Below are positions 47,283 through 56,098 of a stretch of DNA of 64,000 nucleotides, piece after piece. The position numbers were made by a program, and so were the translations under genes. Source of the stretch: Planctomycetota bacterium (GTDB lineage: Bacteria; Planctomycetota; UBA1135; UBA2386); assembly GCA_016716265.1 (NCBI GenBank), contig JADJWQ010000006.1, forward strand, positions 2,569,501 through 2,633,500, read 5' to 3'. The notes under the pieces were generated by a model. The model saw nothing but the letters and a program-made list of their open reading frames with translations, made no database searches and was not told where the DNA came from. Position 1 is the stretch's first letter. The number at the start of each line of letters is the position of its first letter.

Positions 47283-47416
47283 GGCAACGCATTCAGCCAG
47301 ATCTCCGCGGCCCCGTTCGGATCGGCGCCGGTCGGCCGCGTGTCGAGCAGCAGCGCGTCGAGCCCGACCGGTCTCGCATTCGCCAACACCGGCCTCGTCA
47401 TCGGCCTGCGCTGATG
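47283..47416 (+). repeat. Copy B of the 134-nt C-terminal tail repeat (gene fragment)
   Basis: Orphan copy of the 3' end of a secreted-protein gene. It reads GNAFSQISAAPFGSAPVGRV, then SSSSASSPTGLAFANTGLVI and a TGA stop. No signal peptide or upstream domain is attached, though the frame is open from about 47181 (FTLGSEDP aligns with FALDPGAN of the intact gene). The last 93 nt differ from 39645-39737 at two positions. Confidence 0.8.
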
Positions 47417-47483
47417 CCCACACGCCGCTGGCGCCGGCCGCGAGGCGGCGGGACGATGGCGGTCCCCGTCCCGCACGGCGCCC

Positions 47484-48722
47484 ATGCAGCGAGCCGATCC
47501 GCACCTCGACCGCCGCCACTTCCTCGGCCTGACGGCCGCCGCCGGTGCGGCAGCGCTCCGACCCGCACTGCGCGCAGGTGCCCGCGTGCAGGAGCCGCCG
47601 CCCCACCTGCGTGGCCATGCCGAGCTGTTCGCGCGCGACCCGCGCGCCGCAGCCGTCGCGTGGTTCGCTGAGGCGCGGTTCGGCCTGTTCATGCACTACG
47701 GGCTCTATGCGCTGCTCGGGCGCGGCGAGTGGGTGATGTTCCGGGAGCGGATCCCGGTCGAGCAGTATGCGAAGCTCCAGCAGCGCTTCGCGCCCGACGC
47801 GTTCGACGCCGACCGCATCACCGACCTCGCGCTACAGGCCGGCATGCGCTACGTGAACATGACGAGCCGCCACCACGACGGCTTCTGCCTGTTCCACTCG
47901 GCGATGACCGAGTTCACGAGCGTGCGTTGCCCGGCGCGGCGCGATCTCGTCGGCGAACTGGCGGAGCAATGCCAGCGCAAGGGCCTCGGCCTGTTCCTGT
48001 ACTACAGCTACGCGCTCGACTGGCGCCACCCGTGGTACTACTCGCGCGCGCACAGCGACATCGCCCGGCCCGACTACGTCGAGCCCGATCCCGCCTACCG
48101 CTGGCAGCGCGACGCGGACTTCGCACGCTACATCGACTACGTGCACGCCCAGCTCCGCGAGCTGCTGACCGGCTACGGACCGCTCGCCGGCCTCTGGTTC
48201 GATCCGATCATGGGCTTCTATGCGCGCCCGGACCTGTTCCCGGTCACCGAGACCTACGCGCTGGTCCGCGCGCTGCAGCCGCATTGCCTGATCTCGTTCA
48301 AGCAGGGTGCGACCGGCACCGAGGACTTCGCGGCTCCGGAGCGCCACGGCCGGTCGCTCGCCGACAACGTACAGCGCCGCTTCGGCGACCCGGAGCGCAC
48401 GCGCGTCGCGGCCGCCGCCTGGGAGGCGAACCGCGACAAGCACAACGAGATCTGCGACACGCTGCAGCCGGGCGTGTGGGGTTACCGGGCGGCCGACGAC
48501 GGCAATCACCGCGGCGCCGACGAGACCTGGACGATGCTGCGGCAGGCGGGCGCGGCGCGCTGCAACCTGCTGCTGAACACCGGCCCGCTGCCCGACGGCT
48601 CGCTACACTCCGACGACGTCGCGACGCTGCACGCGGTCGGCCGACGGATCGCGGCCGAGGGCTATCCGTCGGACCGAGCCGCCCGAGGACTCGATGCGAA
48701 CCGATTCCGATCGAAGCCGTGA
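47484..48722 (+). CDS. Alpha-L-fucosidase, GH29 family, Tat-type signal
   Basis: This is a 412-aa protein. The N-terminus has a twin-arginine pattern, DRRHFLGLTAAAGAAALRP, as in many exported planctomycete enzymes. GH29 hallmarks: FGLFMHYGLYALLGRGEWVM, MRYVNMTSRHHDGFCLF, SVRCPARRDLVGELAEQC, and the nucleophile segment PLAGLWFDPIMG (Asp near 240). ETWTMLRQAGAARCNLLLNT gives the conserved C-terminal NLLLNxGP. It should remove terminal L-fucose outside the cytoplasm. Its stop lies inside the start region of the lipoprotein gene (29-nt overlap). Flanked on both sides by rearranged DNA, yet intact. Confidence 0.85.
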   Translation: MQRADPHLDRRHFLGLTAAAGAAALRPALRAGARVQEPPPHLRGHAELFARDPRAAAVAWFAEARFGLFMHYGLYALLGRGEWVMFRERIPVEQYAKLQQRFAPDAFDADRITDLALQAGMRYVNMTSRHHDGFCLFHSAMTEFTSVRCPARRDLVGELAEQCQRKGLGLFLYYSYALDWRHPWYYSRAHSDIARPDYVEPDPAYRWQRDADFARYIDYVHAQLRELLTGYGPLAGLWFDPIMGFYARPDLFPVTETYALVRALQPHCLISFKQGATGTEDFAAPERHGRSLADNVQRRFGDPERTRVAAAAWEANRDKHNEICDTLQPGVWGYRAADDGNHRGADETWTMLRQAGAARCNLLLNTGPLPDGSLHSDDVATLHAVGRRIAAEGYPSDRAARGLDANRFRSKP

Positions 48723-49065
48723 GAGTGGACGACGGCTGCGCGCCGCGCTCCGCTGCGTCGCGCTGGGCGCGCTGCTCGCGTTGCCGAGCTGCTTCACCGC
48801 CGCGCTGTGGGGCGTCGACGTGTTCGGCGCCGACGAAGAGTTCCCCGACCCGCCGCCGGCCGCCGGAGCGGACGAGTCGGACGTCGACTGGTCCACCGAG
48901 GCGATCATGGGACGGGTCCTGCTGACCCCGATCGCGGTGGGTCTCGACCTGCTCACCTGCCCGATCCAGGCCTGGCTGCTCGGCCTGGCCGACGACGACG
49001 ACGAAGGTCACGATCGCCGGCGCCGGCGCCGCGACCCGGATCCGTGCATCCTACCCGCGCATTGA
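48694..49065 (+). CDS. YceK-like lipoprotein
   Basis: This is a 123-aa protein. ATG 48694 overlaps the end of the fucosidase gene. The lipobox LLALPSC places the lipidated Cys at about 33. The segment GRVLLTPIAVGLDLLTCPIQ resembles the YceK/DUF1375 core, where a short lipoprotein carries a P-x-x-x-x-D-x-x-x-x-P pattern. The tail is Asp- and Arg-rich (DDDDEGHDRRRRRRDPDP). A decayed second copy lies at 49506-49677. Function unknown. Confidence 0.6.
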   Translation: MRTDSDRSRESGRRLRAALRCVALGALLALPSCFTAALWGVDVFGADEEFPDPPPAAGADESDVDWSTEAIMGRVLLTPIAVGLDLLTCPIQAWLLGLADDDDEGHDRRRRRRDPDPCILPAH

Positions 49066-49072
49066 GGCCCGC

Positions 49073-49140
49073 GCGTCAGCGCCCCGCGCCGGCCGGGTGC
49101 GCATGAGCACGGTCACCGTCCGCGACGACCGGCTCCAGCC
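49073..49140 (-). pseudogene. Remnant of the 3' end of the TPR lipoprotein gene (copy 1)
   Basis: The minus strand reads DGDRAHAHPAGAGR then TGA, matching the C-terminus FDRGHAHAAGEGR then TGA of the intact gene ending at 49678. Homology fades upstream near 49140. It sits directly after the intact YceK-like gene, as the intact TPR gene sits after the decayed YceK-like copy. Confidence 0.55.
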
Positions 49141-49321
49141 GGCCGTGCCATGGCCGGGGACAAGGCGGATCGTGACCTGCGGATGCTGATCGAGGCTCGG
49201 TCCCCGGTTCCACCGCCCTGTCCCGATCGATGGCCTGGTTTCGATCCGCGACGCCCGCGATTTCAATCTGCCGGGCTCCAAACCCGCAAACTGCAGGACG
49301 ATCTGCCTGGGCTCCATCACC

Positions 49322-49505
49322 ATGGAAGCCGGGCGGATGTACCCGCGCCACATCGCCTGGCGCCTCGCCGAGGCGCTGGAAGACTCGCCGGTGGTGCTCA
49401 TCCACGGCCCACGGCAGTGCGGCGAGACGACGCTGGCCCGAGTGTGGGGGGAGCCCGAGGGCCACGCGTACCGTTCGCTCGACGAGGCAGTGACGCTCGA
49501 GGCCG
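49322..49505 (+). pseudogene. N-terminal fragment of an AAA_14/DUF4143-type ATPase
   Basis: From ATG 49322 the frame reads MYPRHIAWRLAEALEDSPVV, LIHGPRQCGETTLARVWGE and YRSLDEAVTLEAARR. This is the standard N-terminus of these ATPases (R-x-x-x-x-x-L...G-P-R-Q-x-G-K-T-T-L). The Walker A Lys is replaced by Glu, so it could not hydrolyse ATP. Family resemblance stops at about 49505, exactly where similarity to the YceK-like gene begins. Confidence 0.65.
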
Positions 49506-49677
49506 CGCGCCGCTGCATCGCGCTGGTGCGCCAGGGGCGCTGCTCGCATTGCCAAGCGGGTTCGCCGACGGCTTTGGGGCGTCGACGTGTGAGCCGACGA
49601 CGACGACCGCCACGATCGACGGCACCGCCGCCGCGACCCCGATCCGTGCGTCGTCCCCGCGCATCGAGGCCGGCGCG
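49506..49677 (+). pseudogene. Decayed second copy of the YceK-like lipoprotein gene
   Basis: DNA from RCIALVRQGRCSHCQ onward aligns with 48756-49072: the lipobox region, the block GGGGCGTCGACGTGT (identical), then after an internal loss of about 150 nt the Asp run, a CGCGACCC-GATCCGTGC block and GCGCGTCAGCGCCCC. A stop follows GVDV, and frames are broken. It ends at the 3' end of the intact TPR lipoprotein gene. Confidence 0.6.
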
Positions 49678-50562
49678 TCAGCGCCCCTCGCCTGCCGCGT
49701 GCGCGTGACCGCGGTCGAACAGCAACGTCGCCAGCAGGCGTCGCGCGGCCCCGACGAGCGCGGCGTCGGCGGACGCCGGACCGTCGAGCAGGGCGGTCAG
49801 CTCGGCTGCAGCGCTGCGCGGCTCACCGTGGTCCGCGAGCGCGCGGGCGTGCAGCAGCCGCTCGTCGCCGCTGCGGTCCGCGGCCGGCACGGCGTCGAGC
49901 AGCGCGAGTGCATCGGCCGGGCGGCGCTCGGCGAGCAGTACGCGGGCGGCCAGTGCGCGGGGCGCCGGGTCGCCGCAGCCGGCGAGCGCTGCGCGCATCG
50001 CCCGCACATCACCGCGCGCCTCGTGCACGCGGACCGCGAGCTCGGCGTCGGCGGGCGCGCGCAGCAGCGACGCGGCCGCGGCGTCCGGCAGTCCGAGCTC
50101 GAGCTCGAGCCGCGCGCGGCGCAGCCAGTCGGCAGGCGTGAGGCGGGCACGCCGACGCAGCGCATCGAGCTCCGGAGCCGCGCGGCGCGCCACCGCGACG
50201 AACGCAAGCCAGTCGGCGGCCGACGCGCCGGCGGGCAGGCGCGCGAGCAGCGCACCGTCGGCGGCGAGCGCGAAGGTGCCGCAGCCGCGTGCGACGGCGG
50301 CGAGTTCTGCCGGCAGCTCCGCGATGGTCAGCTCGGTGAGGTCGACGCGCTCGGCGAGCGCCCGGACGTCGCGGCGCGCGAGCACCTCGCGGTCCATCGC
50401 GTCGCTGACCGGCCGGCCCGGCCAACGCACGTGCACGAAGCGCAGCGGCGCCGCCTGCGACCCGTCGCCAGCCGCGCCTTCGCTCCGAGCCGCACGTCCG
50501 CACGCGACGACCGCGCAGCACAACGCGATCGACGCCGCGCCTCGTGCGCGGCGCGCGATCAC
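49678..50562 (-). CDS. TPR-like lipoprotein, possibly thioredoxin-fold N-terminus
   Basis: This is a 294-aa protein. GTG 50562 overlaps the stop of the C45-type gene (GTGA), so the two are coupled. A lipobox (CCAVVAC, lipidated Cys near 21) gives an anchored periplasmic or surface protein. About residues 35-130 (LRFVHVRWPGRPVSDAMDRE, GTFALAADGALLARLPAG) recall the thioredoxin-like fold of thiol-disulfide proteins, but without a CxxC. The rest consists of Ala-rich helical repeats of TPR type (ADALALLDAVPAADRSGDER). Function unknown. Confidence 0.55.
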   Translation of the reverse strand: MIARRARGAASIALCCAVVACGRAARSEGAAGDGSQAAPLRFVHVRWPGRPVSDAMDREVLARRDVRALAERVDLTELTIAELPAELAAVARGCGTFALAADGALLARLPAGASAADWLAFVAVARRAAPELDALRRRARLTPADWLRRARLELELGLPDAAAASLLRAPADAELAVRVHEARGDVRAMRAALAGCGDPAPRALAARVLLAERRPADALALLDAVPAADRSGDERLLHARALADHGEPRSAAAELTALLDGPASADAALVGAARRLLATLLFDRGHAHAAGEGR

Positions 50563-51857
50563 CGCCCGCCGTCCCCCGCCGCCGCGACGCCCCCCCGCTC
50601 CGCCTCGCCGATCAGCGCGCGGATGTCGAGCCCGTCGGCGCGGTCCCAGGCATCCTCGGCCTCCCCACGCCGCATGCGGACGCCGAACGAGCCGGTGCCG
50701 AGGTCGGCGACGCACTGGTAGAGCGTCGTGTCGACCTGCGGCAGCCCGATCGTGCGCCAGGCGGCGGCCACGTCGAGCACGCTCGAATCACCGCCCGTCA
50801 GCGCCCGCTCCAGACGGTCGTAGCGCCAGCAGCGCGGATGCTGGCTCGCTCCGTTGCCCTGGCTCGGCAGGCGGTGGTGGTTCGTGCAGGCGATCCAATC
50901 CGCGCCATCCTGCGGCTCGCGGATCGTGAACTCGTGCTCCGCCGTCGATCGCGTGTCGATCTCGAGGACGACCGCGCCCGGCGCGTCACCGGCCCACGCG
51001 AGCATCACGTTGCCGCCCATGCCGACGCGGTAGCCATGCGCGATGCGCACGGCCTGCTCCGCGGCATCGGCCGCCGGACCGAGGCGCTCGACGATCTCCT
51101 GCAGCACCAGCGGCCGCGGCGTCACGCGGCGCTCGCCACGGAGCTTCATGAACACGTCGTGCACGGCGACGGCGACGCCACGCTCGCTGACGGCGGTCAG
51201 CACGCCGACGCTGCCCGGCCAGCCGATCTCGACGAAGCCGGCGCGGCCCTCGGCGGGAGCGTGGACCTTGACCATCGTCTGCTGCAGCAGCTCGGGCGTG
51301 CTGAAGTAGTCGAGATTGCGGCCGACGACGGGAGCGCCGGTCGCGGTGCGAGCCCCAAAGGCCGCGAACGACGAGCAGGCGAGGCCGGCGATGTCGGGAA
51401 TCGCGGCCACGCCGAGCAGGTCGTCGACGGTCAGGTCGCGCCGGAGCTCGGGAATCTCGAGCAGGTCGACGTCGCGCGCGGCGACGCCGTCCAGCAAGCC
51501 TCGGCAGCGCTCCTGCACGCGCTCGGGGAAGGTCATGCCCGTGCGCACCTTCGGGAGCACGCCGACGTTCCAGCCGGCTGCGCCCCCCGGGACCATGCCG
51601 CTCGCGAGCAGGCTGCGGAAGCCGCGGGCCGTCTCGGCGGCCATCAGGTAGCCCTCGGCGAAACCGCGCTCGTAGTCGGTGCCACGCAGGAACAGGACCT
51701 CGACGCCGTCGATCGTGCGGCGGTGGCCGGTCAGCTCGACGGTCGCCGGGGTGGCCTGCGCGACCAGCTGCGGCACGCACTGCACCGCGAAGGACAGCGC
51801 GAGGGCGGCGGCGAACGCATGGGCACGGAGCGGCGGCAGATGGTGACTTGGCTTCAT
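50559..51857 (-). CDS. C45-type (acyl-CoA:6-APA acyltransferase-like) Ntn hydrolase
   Basis: This is a 432-aa exported protein with a signal peptide (FAAALALSFAVQCVPQLVAQ). VLFLRGTDYERGFAEGYLMA near residue 55 is the family's entry motif (Y-E-x-G-x-x-x-G). GLACSSFAAFG near 161 holds the nucleophile Cys, followed by APVVGRNLDYF. TAVSERGVAVAVHDVF and WIACTNHHRL fit the rest of the fold. In the usual family the Cys becomes N-terminal by self-cleavage; here it would be processed after export. Substrate unknown; amide or ester hydrolysis is inferred. It heads a two-gene unit with the TPR lipoprotein and diverges from the mutase gene. Confidence 0.75.
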   Translation of the reverse strand: MKPSHHLPPLRAHAFAAALALSFAVQCVPQLVAQATPATVELTGHRRTIDGVEVLFLRGTDYERGFAEGYLMAAETARGFRSLLASGMVPGGAAGWNVGVLPKVRTGMTFPERVQERCRGLLDGVAARDVDLLEIPELRRDLTVDDLLGVAAIPDIAGLACSSFAAFGARTATGAPVVGRNLDYFSTPELLQQTMVKVHAPAEGRAGFVEIGWPGSVGVLTAVSERGVAVAVHDVFMKLRGERRVTPRPLVLQEIVERLGPAADAAEQAVRIAHGYRVGMGGNVMLAWAGDAPGAVVLEIDTRSTAEHEFTIREPQDGADWIACTNHHRLPSQGNGASQHPRCWRYDRLERALTGGDSSVLDVAAAWRTIGLPQVDTTLYQCVADLGTGSFGVRMRRGEAEDAWDRADGLDIRALIGEAERGGVAAAGDGGR

Positions 51858-51973
51858 GGTCCTCGGGATTCCCCGCGCGCGGCAGCAGGGCGGGGGCAGA
51901 CGGGCCAGCAGGCTATCGCCGACTCGCGCGTGTCGGTAGGTGCACCCGCCCCGCTATCCTGCGCGGTGTCGCC

Positions 51974-54127
51974 ATGACCACCCCCGACTTCACGTCCCTG
52001 CGCTACGAGGACTTCGCCGCTCTCCCGCAGCCCGCCGCCGACCCCAACGCGGCACCCGGCCGCGTGACGACGACGCCGGAGGGCATCGACGTCCAGGGGG
52101 CATACGGGCCCGCCGACGTCGCCGGGCTCGACGCGCAGCTCGACTCCCTGCCGGGGTTCCCGCCGTTCGTGCGCGGGCCGTACCCGTCGATGTACGCGGG
52201 CCGGCCGTGGACGATCCGCCAGTACGCGGGGTTCTCGACCGCCGAGGAGTCGAACGCGTTCTACCGCCACAATCTGGCGATGGGCCAGCAGGGCCTGTCG
52301 ATCGCGTTCGACCTCGCGACGCACCGCGGCTACGACTCGGACCACCCGCGCGTGATCGGCGACGTCGGCATGGCGGGGGTCGCAATCGACTCGATCCGCG
52401 ACATGCGGATCCTGTTCGACGGGATCCCGCTCGATCGGGTGTCGGTGTCGATGACCATGAACGGCGCAGTGATCCCGATCATGGCGCTCTACGTCGTCGC
52501 TGCGGAGGAGCAGGGCGTGCCGCCGGAGCGGCTCAGCGGGACCATCCAGAACGACATCCTGAAGGAGTTCATGGTCCGCAACACCTACATCTACCCGCCC
52601 GGGCCCTCGATGCGGATCATCGGCGACATCTTCGCATGGTGTGCCGAGCACATGCCGAAGTTCAATTGCATATCGGTCAGCGGCTATCACATGCAGGAGG
52701 CCGGCGCGACCGCGGACATCGAGCTCGCCTACACGCTCGCCGATGGCATGGAGTATCTGCGACAGGGCGTGAAGGCCGGTCTGGCGGTCGACGACTTCGC
52801 GCCCCGCATCTCGTTCTTCTGGGCGATCGGCATGGACTTCTTCATGGAGGTCGCCAAGCTGCGCGCCGCACGGCTGCTGTGGGCACGCATCGTGAGCTCG
52901 TTCGGCAGCACCAATCCCAAGTCGCTCGCGCTGCGCACGCACTGCCAGACTTCCGGCTGGTCGCTCACCGAGCAGTCGCCGTGGAACAACGTGGCGCGCA
53001 CCTGCGTCGAGGCGCTCGCCGCCGCCAGCGGCGGCACGCAGAGCCTGCACACCAATGCCCTCGACGAAGCCATCGCGCTGCCGTCGAACATGTCGGCGCG
53101 CATCGCCCGCAACACGCAGCTCGTCCTGCAGAACGAGAGTGAGCTGTGCCGGGCAATCGATCCGTTCGGCGGTTCGTACCACGTCGAGCGGCTGACCGCC
53201 GACCTCGCGGAACGCGCCTGGTCGCTGATCCAGGAGGTCGAAGAGCGCGGCGGCATGGCGGCGGCGATCGAGACCGGCCTGCCGAAGCTCCGTATCGAGG
53301 AGGCCGCGGCACGGCGACAGGCGCGCATCGATGCCGGCAAGGACGTCATCGTCGGCGTCAATCGCTACCAGGGTGCCGGTGACGAGCCGATGGACATCCT
53401 GTCGGTCGACAACCGGAAGGTGCGCGAGGCGCAGCTGCGCAGGCTCGCGGAGCTGAAGGCGGAACGCGACACAGCCGCGGTCGGGTCGAAGCTCGCAGCA
53501 TTGACCGACGGTGCGCGCGGCCACGCGAACCTGCTCGGACTCGCGATCGACGCGGCGCGCGCCGGCGCGACCGTGGGCGAGATCAGCTCCGCGATGGAAG
53601 AGGTGTTCGGTCGCTACCAGGCCCAGGTGCGCACGATCGGCGGCGTCTACGCGAGCGAGGTGCAGGACCTCGAGCCGGTGCGCCGCGTGCAGGCATCGAC
53701 CCGCGAGTTCGCACAGCGGGAAGGACGCCGCCCGCGGATCCTGGTCGCCAAGATGGGCCAGGACGGTCACGATCGCGGTGCGAAGGTGATCGCGACCGCG
53801 TTCGCCGATCTCGGCTTCGACGTCGACGTCGGACCGCTGTTCCAGACGCCCGAGGAGGTCGCGCGTCAGGCGGTCGACAACGACGTGCACATCGTCGGCG
53901 TGTCGTCCCTCGCGGGTGGTCACCGCGAGCTGGTGCCCGCCCTGGTCGCGGAGCTGCGGCGGCAGGGCGCCGACGACGTGCTGGTGGTCGTCGGCGGTGT
54001 GATTCCGCGGCAGGACCATGCGGCCCTCGAGGCCGCCGGGTGCGCCGCGGTGTTCGGCCCCGGTACGGTGATCCCGGAAGCCGCGGAGCGCCTGCTGAAG
54101 ATCCTCGCCCGGCGCCCCGCCGACTGA
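51974..54127 (+). CDS. scpA: Methylmalonyl-CoA mutase, single-chain
   Basis: This is a 717-aa protein, the normal length for single-chain mutases (714 in E. coli Sbm). It isomerises (R)-methylmalonyl-CoA and succinyl-CoA. The TIM-barrel part carries RPWTIRQYAGFSTAEESNAF, GLSIAFDLATHRGYDSDH, SVSMTMNGAVIPIMALYV and SLHTNALDEAIALPSN. The C-terminal cobalamin domain carries KMGQDGHDRGAKVIATAFAD with the lower-ligand His near 600, and VVVGGVIPRQDH. No MeaB GTPase, epimerase or carboxylase gene is adjacent. It is transcribed alone, divergent from the C45-type gene. Confidence 0.95.
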   Translation: MTTPDFTSLRYEDFAALPQPAADPNAAPGRVTTTPEGIDVQGAYGPADVAGLDAQLDSLPGFPPFVRGPYPSMYAGRPWTIRQYAGFSTAEESNAFYRHNLAMGQQGLSIAFDLATHRGYDSDHPRVIGDVGMAGVAIDSIRDMRILFDGIPLDRVSVSMTMNGAVIPIMALYVVAAEEQGVPPERLSGTIQNDILKEFMVRNTYIYPPGPSMRIIGDIFAWCAEHMPKFNCISVSGYHMQEAGATADIELAYTLADGMEYLRQGVKAGLAVDDFAPRISFFWAIGMDFFMEVAKLRAARLLWARIVSSFGSTNPKSLALRTHCQTSGWSLTEQSPWNNVARTCVEALAAASGGTQSLHTNALDEAIALPSNMSARIARNTQLVLQNESELCRAIDPFGGSYHVERLTADLAERAWSLIQEVEERGGMAAAIETGLPKLRIEEAAARRQARIDAGKDVIVGVNRYQGAGDEPMDILSVDNRKVREAQLRRLAELKAERDTAAVGSKLAALTDGARGHANLLGLAIDAARAGATVGEISSAMEEVFGRYQAQVRTIGGVYASEVQDLEPVRRVQASTREFAQREGRRPRILVAKMGQDGHDRGAKVIATAFADLGFDVDVGPLFQTPEEVARQAVDNDVHIVGVSSLAGGHRELVPALVAELRRQGADDVLVVVGGVIPRQDHAALEAAGCAAVFGPGTVIPEAAERLLKILARRPAD

Positions 54128-54189
54128 CGGCCGGCGCTCCGTTACGATCGAGTTCTCGCCGCCTGCCCCGCGCCCGCATCCTCCCCTCC

Positions 54190-55950
54190 ATGTCGCTACG
54201 GCTCCTCTGGGCGATCCCGACCCTCGGAACGCTCGCGCTCGCGCAATCGCGCGGCTGGGACCTCCCGCCGCACGGCGCGGCACTGTTCGACCAGACCCGC
54301 CGCCTCGAGGTGCGCCCGCCCGAACCCGGCGTCGCCGGGCTGCCGGTGCTCGACCAGGCCGGCATCCTGTTCGCGGACGACCTCGATCGCCGCGGTGAGC
54401 GCATCGACGCGGTGCCGCTGTCGCTGGTCGAGCTGGTGCCGTTCCTCGCGCTCGACCTGTCGAGCGCGCGCGGGGCCCGGGCCGTCAAGCTCGATCTGCC
54501 GGCGCTCGCACCCGCGGGGCTGCTGCGGCTCGACGGCGACTGGAGCCGTCCCGACGAGCGCGGGGTGCAGACGTTCGACGGCCGCCTGACGTCGGTCGAC
54601 CGCGTGCGCGGCGGCCGCTTCGAACTGGACCCGCGGAGCGCGCCGTGGCACCGCTGCACACTCCGCGCGCAGCTCGGGATCGAGCGCCTGATCGAGGCGT
54701 CGACGGGGCGCGTGGCGCGCTTCTCGCTGACGCTGCGGGGTGAGCTGGGTCGCAGCGACGACCGCGCCGCACCGACCCAGGAGCTGCTGCTCGAGGAGAC
54801 CTGGACGTTCCGCGAGCTGACGTCCGCCGACGGCGCGTTCAAGGAGCGGGTCGCCAAGGCGATCGTCGCCGGCCGCGAGCGCTTGCTCAGGGGCCTCGAC
54901 GAGCACCTCGGCGGGTTGCAGCCGATGGACTGGGAGAAGGGCGGAGGGGTCGACCACATCGGTGGCGAGCTCGCACTCGTTCTGCTGACGCTCGTCAAGG
55001 CCGGGCTGCCGTGCGACGACGAGCTGCTGCAGCGCGGCTTCCGCGAGCTGCGCGCGCGGGAGCATCGCGACTCGTACACGCTCGGCGTCGCGCTGATGGC
55101 GCTCGAGGCGCTGTACGCGGATCCCAACGAGCGGGACCACCTCGCCAGCGGATTGCTCGATCGGCCGCAGCCGCGCGACGTCCCCGCAGAGGACCGCGCG
55201 CTGATGACCGAGTGGGCACAGCGGCTACTCGGCAATCGGGACTCGAGCGTCGACCCGGCCTACCTCAGCCGCTGGACCTATACGGGCGGGCCGTACTACG
55301 ACAACTCCAACACCCAGTACGCGCTGCTCGGCCTGTACTCGGCATCGCTGTGCGGCGTCGAGATCACGCCGACCGTCTGGTGGGCCGCGGGCAAGCACTT
55401 CGTCACCGCGCAGTGCCCGCTCGAGGCGCCGGCGCGGCTGTCGCTGCTCACGCACCGGCAGGTCGACCGGCTCGCCGCCGGGGACCGTCCCACGTCCACC
55501 GGTCTGCGCATCGAGCCGGCCGGCTGGTCGTACCGCGGGCCCGACGAACCACCCTACGCGAGCATGACCGCGGGCGGCGTCTCGAGCCTCACGATCTGCC
55601 TCGCCGCCCTGCGCGGGATGAACGCGCGCGGCGAGGGCATCCGCGACATGGAGATCGCCCGGCAGCGCGGCCTCGCGTGGCTCGCGGTGCATCACACCGT
55701 GCGGCGCAACGAGGGCCACCCGGACCCCGACGCCTGGCACTTCTACCACCTCTACGGTCTCGAACGGGCGTGTGAACTCGGGCAGATCGCCCGCCTCGAC
55801 GAGCACGACTGGTACTTCGAGGGGGCGACGCTCCTGTGCGAGCACCAGAATCCGGACGGCTCGTTCCGCTTCGCGAGACTCGAAGACGACTGCTTCGCGA
55901 TCCTGTTCCTCAAGAAGGCTTCGCTGCCCGTCTACACGGGCGGGCGTTGA
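54190..55950 (+). CDS. Exported alpha/alpha-toroid (terpene cyclase/prenyltransferase-fold) protein
   Basis: This is a 586-aa protein. ATG 54190 starts a short signal peptide (LLWAIPTLGTLALAQS). The first 220 residues are beta-rich. From about 235 there are repeated helical pairs with the toroid signature: GGVDHIGGELALVLLTLVKA, YYDNSNTQYALLGLYSASLC, MTAGGVSSLTICLAALRGM, LLCEHQNPDGSF. The QxxDGSF-type ending appears once (HQNPDGSF). The DxDD or DDTA acid motif of squalene cyclases is not evident, so it is more likely a binding or unknown-function toroid, a type frequent in planctomycetes. The gene follows the mutase by 62 nt. Confidence 0.65.
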   Translation: MSLRLLWAIPTLGTLALAQSRGWDLPPHGAALFDQTRRLEVRPPEPGVAGLPVLDQAGILFADDLDRRGERIDAVPLSLVELVPFLALDLSSARGARAVKLDLPALAPAGLLRLDGDWSRPDERGVQTFDGRLTSVDRVRGGRFELDPRSAPWHRCTLRAQLGIERLIEASTGRVARFSLTLRGELGRSDDRAAPTQELLLEETWTFRELTSADGAFKERVAKAIVAGRERLLRGLDEHLGGLQPMDWEKGGGVDHIGGELALVLLTLVKAGLPCDDELLQRGFRELRAREHRDSYTLGVALMALEALYADPNERDHLASGLLDRPQPRDVPAEDRALMTEWAQRLLGNRDSSVDPAYLSRWTYTGGPYYDNSNTQYALLGLYSASLCGVEITPTVWWAAGKHFVTAQCPLEAPARLSLLTHRQVDRLAAGDRPTSTGLRIEPAGWSYRGPDEPPYASMTAGGVSSLTICLAALRGMNARGEGIRDMEIARQRGLAWLAVHHTVRRNEGHPDPDAWHFYHLYGLERACELGQIARLDEHDWYFEGATLLCEHQNPDGSFRFARLEDDCFAILFLKKASLPVYTGGR

Positions 55951-56098
55951 GCCCGATCGCGCGCGCCGCCCCCTCGGCACCGACGGCTCCGGCGAATCCG
56001 GCTGCGGCCGGGGGACCGCGTGCACCTATGCTCTCGGAGGCTGCCCCCGTGAATGCCACGGGCCCTGGCCGTTAGCGGACCCGCACCAGGAGACCCTC

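Larger units (their letters stand above)
46827..47483. other. 657-nt scar region without an intact gene
   Basis: This stretch between the secreted-protein gene and the fucosidase gene holds only gene fragments: the C-terminal part of an AAA_14/DUF4143 ATPase on the minus strand (about 46958-47160) and, on the plus strand, the duplicated tail of a secreted protein (47283-47416). Nothing recognisable fills 46827-46950. Confidence 0.6.

Noticed and set aside
49102..49188. Short frame MSTVTVRDDRLQPAVPWPGT resembling the start of an AbrB-type antitoxin
   Set aside because: Only 28 codons, no dimer motif or toxin partner, and it lies in the decayed duplicate of the TPR gene end.
51974..54127. Methylmalonyl-CoA mutase as one half of a two-subunit enzyme
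   Set aside because: The chain has both the complete barrel and the cobalamin domain at normal length, so it is the single-chain type.
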